Source: Epinephelus fuscoguttatus
Lineage: Eukaryota; Chordata; Actinopteri; Perciformes; Serranidae
Direction of reading: 5' to 3'
Length of the DNA stretch: 64,000 nt
NCBI RefSeq assembly: GCF_011397635.1
Contig: NC_064770.1
Coordinates: 28,041,603-28,105,602, forward strand
Positions within the stretch are counted from its first letter, which is position 1, and each line of letters opens with the position of its first letter. The translations under genes were made by a program, and so were the position numbers. Below, one piece after another: positions 59,404 through 64,000 of the stretch. Below the pieces are notes generated by a model, which saw nothing but the letters and a program-made list of their open reading frames with translations, did no database searches and had not been told where the DNA came from.

Positions 59404-61357
59404 TATATTGCAATAGTAAACTTTGTAGAAAGTCAATTGAGAACATGTTTATGGATTAACAAAATGACCAGACAGGACTGTCCATACATTATCACATTGA
59501 CTCAAAAATCCAATATTGCTATAAAGCAGGCCTAATTGTTGATTTACAACACTCCACAATTGCCAACACAATCAGAAATACTGCAGAGACAGCAACCTGG
59601 ATTTGGACTAACATGTTACAAATTTATATGATCTTACAATACACATCATCCAACCCAATACTGATTATAAAACTACTTGAAACACCCATGAAAAAAAAAA
59701 ACAAAAAAAAAACTAAAATCACTTTTGGCTGCGTCTATATAATGGGATGTTTCTCTTTCTTACTGACACAAGATCTTTTCCATTGTTTAGGTGCGGCTGT
59801 GCTCACCTGTGTTTGCACAAACCGGTCAACTCCCTGCCGCAGGTAAAGCAAAGAGTAACATCCTGCTGCGCAGACACAGCATGTGTGTGTGCATGTGTAC
59901 ACACAGCAAGACCCTTCCTTTTACATCAGTAGAGTAAGTTCTCAACTCTACTTTGATAATTGAGTTTGTGTTGCCATGTTAGGCCCACCAAAACCCCCCG
60001 CCCCCTTCCTTCCCAAACACCTCCTTCAGTTGTTCTCACAGTAGCCACAACAATGGTGACTCATGTTCCCCTCTCGAGAAGACGCCCACCTACACGGCCA
60101 TGTATGTCACAGAATTACAGGACCGGCTCGTGCCTTGCCAAGTTCGCTTTGGCTGAATTATGATAGACAGTTCTTTGTACTCTTTGGCAGACTGTGTCTT
60201 TCCGTCTGTCTCTCTTTCACACACACATACACAGCCACACGTCACATCTATCAATTCACACTCTCGGTTACACACAGAGGCATGTGCCACCGTGGTGAAC
60301 AGGAATGTGGCTTCGACAAGAGCAGGGGAATAAGAAGATATTGTAAAACCCCTTCTAAATTGATACAGCACAGTATCATGATATTTTTTAAGTGGCAATA
60401 TTTTGTCAGTGCATGGACAACAAGTATTGACTTTTTTTACTTAAAGAAATGATTAATACTGCAGATAAAAAAATAAACTTTTGATAGCCTATGAGAATTA
60501 TAAAATGGATTGCTTTTTTGATCCACTAGATATATTTGGCTAGAGTAAAAATGACTGAAGTGAGATGAACAGACTGAAAACCTAATCTTGTTGGATAATA
60601 CAGATGTTGACAAAGATTTCCTTGCAGCTGTGGTAAATCACAATATATTTTATCACAACACTAAGCATGCCACAATATGTTTAAAATTACAATAATATAT
60701 TGTGGCTTAAGCATCATGATAATATTGTTACAGAAAGCAACAAGTGACTCATCTGGATTTGTGGTTACACACACCACATAGTAATGCATGTTAAGGTATA
60801 CCACAAACAGGGTTTTAATGTGCACAATCTGTATGCTGAAAAGCTCCTGTTGTGCACGTTTCTCATTAGACCAGTGGAGGGTGTGGGCAGGTCTACAGGA
60901 TATGACCCACCTCTTTTTCTGGCCGTTTACCTACCAGCAGAAAAGCAACTGGAATTTTTTGGAGAGTATGTCCACTTCCTCCTCTGTAGCCTACCCATTT
61001 ACCTTAGTGCACCCACTCCATCACCTATGACTACATCACTGCATTAGACCCAAAGCAAAATATCACATGAGCTGCTATGAAAAGTATACTGCGTACTTGT
61101 ATGCAAGTGTGTGTGTGCATTACGTCAGAATAATATAGAAATCATAACGTCATTTTCAGTATGAAGCTAGCTGAATTGTGGTTACGTCAAACCCCAGCTG
61201 ACGTCAAATGCAGTCAAAAGACTGTAAAATGAGCAATACTTTCAATGACACCTTCCAAAGGCAACACATTTGGCCGACTATATTCTCTTTAAGTTATAAA
61301 CTACACTAAACGTGCACTATAAAAAATAAGCTATGCCTATAAATTGATAAAACTCAC

Positions 61358-61750
61358 CCGTCTCAGAGACCTTAATGATTCCACTGTGAGTTGTCAGCTG
61401 TTAACGTTAGCCAAACACGCTACCTCTCGCTTTAAGCTAACAGTTACACACAATGGTGGCCAACAGCCTGCTAGCATAACTTACCGTGACATTATTCTAC
61501 CGAAAGCACAAGGTTACGTGTTGTGTCGGACGTGTCTTCTGTCGTTGGAAAGAGTCAAACGCCATATGCTATGCCATCTTTCGTCTCGTATTTGTGATTT
61601 CCTCTGCGTTATGCACCTGCTAGCGACGTGTAGCTCCGTGGTATCCCTACACCCTTTAAAAGGGCTTTCCTGACCATCCTGAGAAGTAGTTCCACATCCC
61701 GGAACTACACTTCTCGCTGAAAGATATCCTTCCGCGGAGGACTGGATGAC
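61358..61750 (-). promoter_or_regulatory. sgsm3: Likely sgsm3 5'-UTR exon and promoter
   Basis: A strong minus-strand donor at 61357 implies a non-coding exon running upstream from 61358. Further upstream lies CpG-containing DNA with TTCCGCGGAGG (61730-61740) and a palindrome centred at about 61698 (61681-61715), built from GGAACTAC and its complement. That motif is of the sort seen at ubiquitous vertebrate promoters. No TATA box is evident. The exact start site is unknown. Confidence 0.45.
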
Positions 61751-61879
61751 GTAGGCACACGACGTTTGCTTGTTCCATTCATTCATTAGTTTCCTCGTCC
61801 TTTTTGCTCATTCACTCCTGCAGGAAAATGAAACTCTCGCGATTTAAATAGTGCTAATCATGATGTCAGATGAAATTAG

Positions 61880-62027
61880 GAGCACTTTATTGCGAACACA
61901 ACACATTTTTACGGAAATCTGGCTCCATATTGCTGGTTGTTGGGTGTGTTTGCTGTTTTGAATGACACGTTTAACCCCTTAAATCATGCTTCTTTTGTAA
62001 AGGACGTGTCCCTAATAAAGTGGCAAT
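61880..62027. mobile_element. Small Tc1-type MITE remnant
   Basis: GCACTTTATTGCGAACAC on the left and the reverse complement of GCCACTTTATTAGGGACACG on the right are diverged inverted termini, about 148 bp apart. They resemble the termini of the Tc1-like element at 10921-11911. Non-coding. Confidence 0.4.
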
Positions 62028-62856
62028 AAGATGAAACAGCTGTTAACCTTTAAATCTGTGATTTTTAAAGATCTTAAACATTTTCTGGAGAGATTTCCAC
62101 TTGAAATGTATTATTATTACACAGGCCTATTAGATCCAATAAGAATAAGATCATGAAAGTGGCATACTTTCTTTTCTTATCCTTGATTTTGAGCATTAGT
62201 AGACCACCCATACAAATTCAATTACCCTATTAAATTACTAAAAAAAGAGGAAAATATGTTGTTTTTAAAAAATTTTTTTACAAAAGTGGAAAAAGGTGCT
62301 ATTTAATCTTAGTCAAGACATGAAGATCAGTTGTATCTCCTTTAATTAGTTTGAGACAAACCTCAAATTTCCTCTGAAATGGTTCCACTGATGGTTAAAA
62401 CATAATGCTTTTACACAATTACTCCACAAGATGTCTCTGGTGCAATAAGTGCACAAGCCTTTTCACACTGGCATACTTATCGTGGCTCAACCACTGAAAG
62501 TAAGACCTCACAGCACACAGTATGTTTCTTATCACAGCACCCACAAGCCTCAATCTTCCACCTCCACACAACCACCAACCCTCTCACCCACAAACACACC
62601 TAAGATAAGATATTTTAATTGAGGTCTGGTGTGCTCCTGCAGTCCAGACTGACCTTAGGGGACAGTGCCCTGTGTTATCTCACGTTAGTTAGCAGAAGTC
62701 AGGCTAAATGGGCATTAGAACCATGTGATCAGCTATTCTTTAAAGTATGAGATGATTCATGCATGACAGGAGCCGGCACTTTGATGCTGGGGCTGCAAAT
62801 TTTGCACAGTGAGAGAGTGCATTTTAATTTCTTCTGAAAAAATGAGATAGTGTGTC

Positions 62857-62857
<1 letters not shown>

Positions 62858-62931
<74 letters not shown>
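62858..62931. repeat. (TG)n microsatellite
   Basis: Uninterrupted TG tract of about 73 bp. Confidence 0.97.
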
Positions 62932-63666
62932 ATGAAAACACATGTTGCAGAGCTCCTGACTGAGGAGTCAATAATCCTTTAGGATGCAAATCACTTAGTG
63001 TGTCGCTCTGTTTAAACCAATTACACCTTATCCCTCAGTTCCTGCAGTCTTCTTCACCTTCTTCTTGCTCCTTTGCCACTGACTCACAGACATATGGTGA
63101 AAAGTTAGTATGTCCTTTGTTGAAAATCTCTTTCGCCTCACATACCCTTCCCTCAGTCTCTCTCCTCCTCTGCCCTGTGACACATCAGCATGACGCTCCT
63201 CTGTTCACTCTAACCCTCTTGCATTGCTTGCATGCTCAGTTTGCTGCACCATGCCAGAGTGAGTCACATCATTAAAAATGCTGCAGCCTAAAGCCGACCT
63301 TGCCCGCAGCTTGCCGGCCAAATAGCCCCACTAGTGCATTCGCCCTACATCTCACTGTGATGTGGGTGTGGTTCAGTCCCTTTTCTGCCACCTCTTTCCC
63401 CCTCTGCTCCACCTCCTCTAGTGCTTATCTGTCTGGCTGTCTTCGTCAGTTTTGATAGAATGATGGGCACTGTCAAGCAAGCCCTGGATCTTACACTGCA
63501 GTTGCTATGACGTCAGACAGAGGCAGAGGGAGGAGGAGAGAGATGCCAGGGGAGGAATGAGGAGACAGACAGAGATCGAGAAACAAAGAGGGAGGGAGGG
63601 GAGAGGAATAAAGCTGCGATAAGGGTGAGCAAAAAAATATAGGAGATTGAGCAAGAGACTCAACGC

Positions 63667-63668
<2 letters not shown>

Positions 63669-63703
<35 letters not shown>

Positions 63704-63712
63704 TGTGTGTGT
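63669..63712. repeat. (TG)n microsatellite
   Basis: TG tract of about 44 bp with one TT interruption. Confidence 0.95.
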
Positions 63713-64000
63713 GGCTGAAGCACAAGAAAATTAAGTGCAAGCGTAAGGTGAGGAATAAAGAGAAAGCAGTGGGAAACAGAGTGGAAAAGTAGAGGGAGAG
63801 GGAGGAGAGAAGACGTGGGCTGAAAGAGGCATTTTTCTGCTATATTGTTCGTATGAGGCAAGAGAAACCTCAGGCTCACAGTCTTGGTGTGTATGTGGGT
63901 GGTTTTTTTAGTCAGCTCAAAAGCTCGCAAGCACACAGATACGAGCACACATGCACAAGTGCTATTGACATGTTCATTGGATCAGATGAAAGGGATTATT

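Larger units (their letters stand above)
55975..61357 (-). other. sgsm3: Probable first intron of sgsm3 (5'-UTR intron)
   Basis: The start-codon exon probably begins at 55974, after a minus-strand acceptor TTTGTGTATAG. A matching donor, CGG|GTGAGTTTT, lies at 61357. Between them I see only repeats (a hAT-like MITE, a SINE, a poly-A run near 58265-58291, an AT tract at 59366-59401) and no coding exon. Confidence 0.5.
62028..64000. other. Noncoding stretch at the right edge
   Basis: No gene recognised. The minus-strand frames at 63505-63948 are Leu/Ser/Pro-rich translations of GA-rich and TG-rich DNA. Confidence 0.5.

Noticed and set aside
59810..59840. Plus-strand donor-like CGCAG|GTAAAG
   Set aside because: No coding frame or acceptor makes a plausible exon. 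The region is the probable sgsm3 first intron on the other strand.
63505..63948. 147-codon minus-strand frame
   Set aside because: Leu/Ser/Pro-rich low-complexity translation including a microsatellite; no recognisable exon structure.

Overview
This window looks like vertebrate nuclear DNA, most likely from a percomorph teleost fish. The genes are split by short GT-AG introns. The sequence is full of (CA/TG)n microsatellites and fish-type transposon debris: Tc1, hAT, Harbinger, TTAA-flanked foldbacks, an L2-type LINE and tRNA-derived SINEs. I saw no operons, phage, CRISPR or other bacterial structure. I cannot name the species from the sequence alone.

Three protein-coding genes can be reconstructed in full. 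(1) A prototype galectin lies on the minus strand (24008-19545) with four coding exons and 135 aa; all eight sugar-contact residues are present. (2) gtpbp1, a translational GTPase, lies on the plus strand (32583-42576) with 14 coding exons and 682 aa. (3) sgsm3, a TBC-SH3-RUN RabGAP, lies on the minus strand (55948-45807) with 20 coding exons and 755 aa, plus a likely 5'-UTR exon and promoter near 61.36-61.75 kb. gtpbp1 and sgsm3 converge tail to tail. Exon joins were checked by hand for splice sites and reading phase. All three families map to human 22q13.1, so the cluster looks like conserved synteny. Nothing suggests they share a pathway.

Layout: 1-19.5 kb has no recognisable gene; it holds microsatellites, several inverted-repeat elements, a MADF-like transposon fragment, a broken Tc1 element and an 817-bp TTAA-flanked foldback. 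19.5-24.1 kb is the galectin, with a SINE in its first intron. 24.1-32.2 kb is intergenic, with a nested DNA-element pair, a hAT element, an L2-type LINE tail, a SINE and a three-copy unclassified repeat. 32.2-43.6 kb is gtpbp1, with a TATA plus triple inverted-CCAAT candidate promoter and a 40-bp tandem array in intron 1. 45.0-61.7 kb is sgsm3, with a Harbinger carcass in intron 5 that carries a second inserted element. 61.8-64 kb is noncoding.

The most interesting observation is a second, homologous, in-phase terminal exon in sgsm3 (46340-46411). It would give the protein a different C-terminal tail ending in the same HHLFSWD core. I did not find a wholly new biological system in this window.
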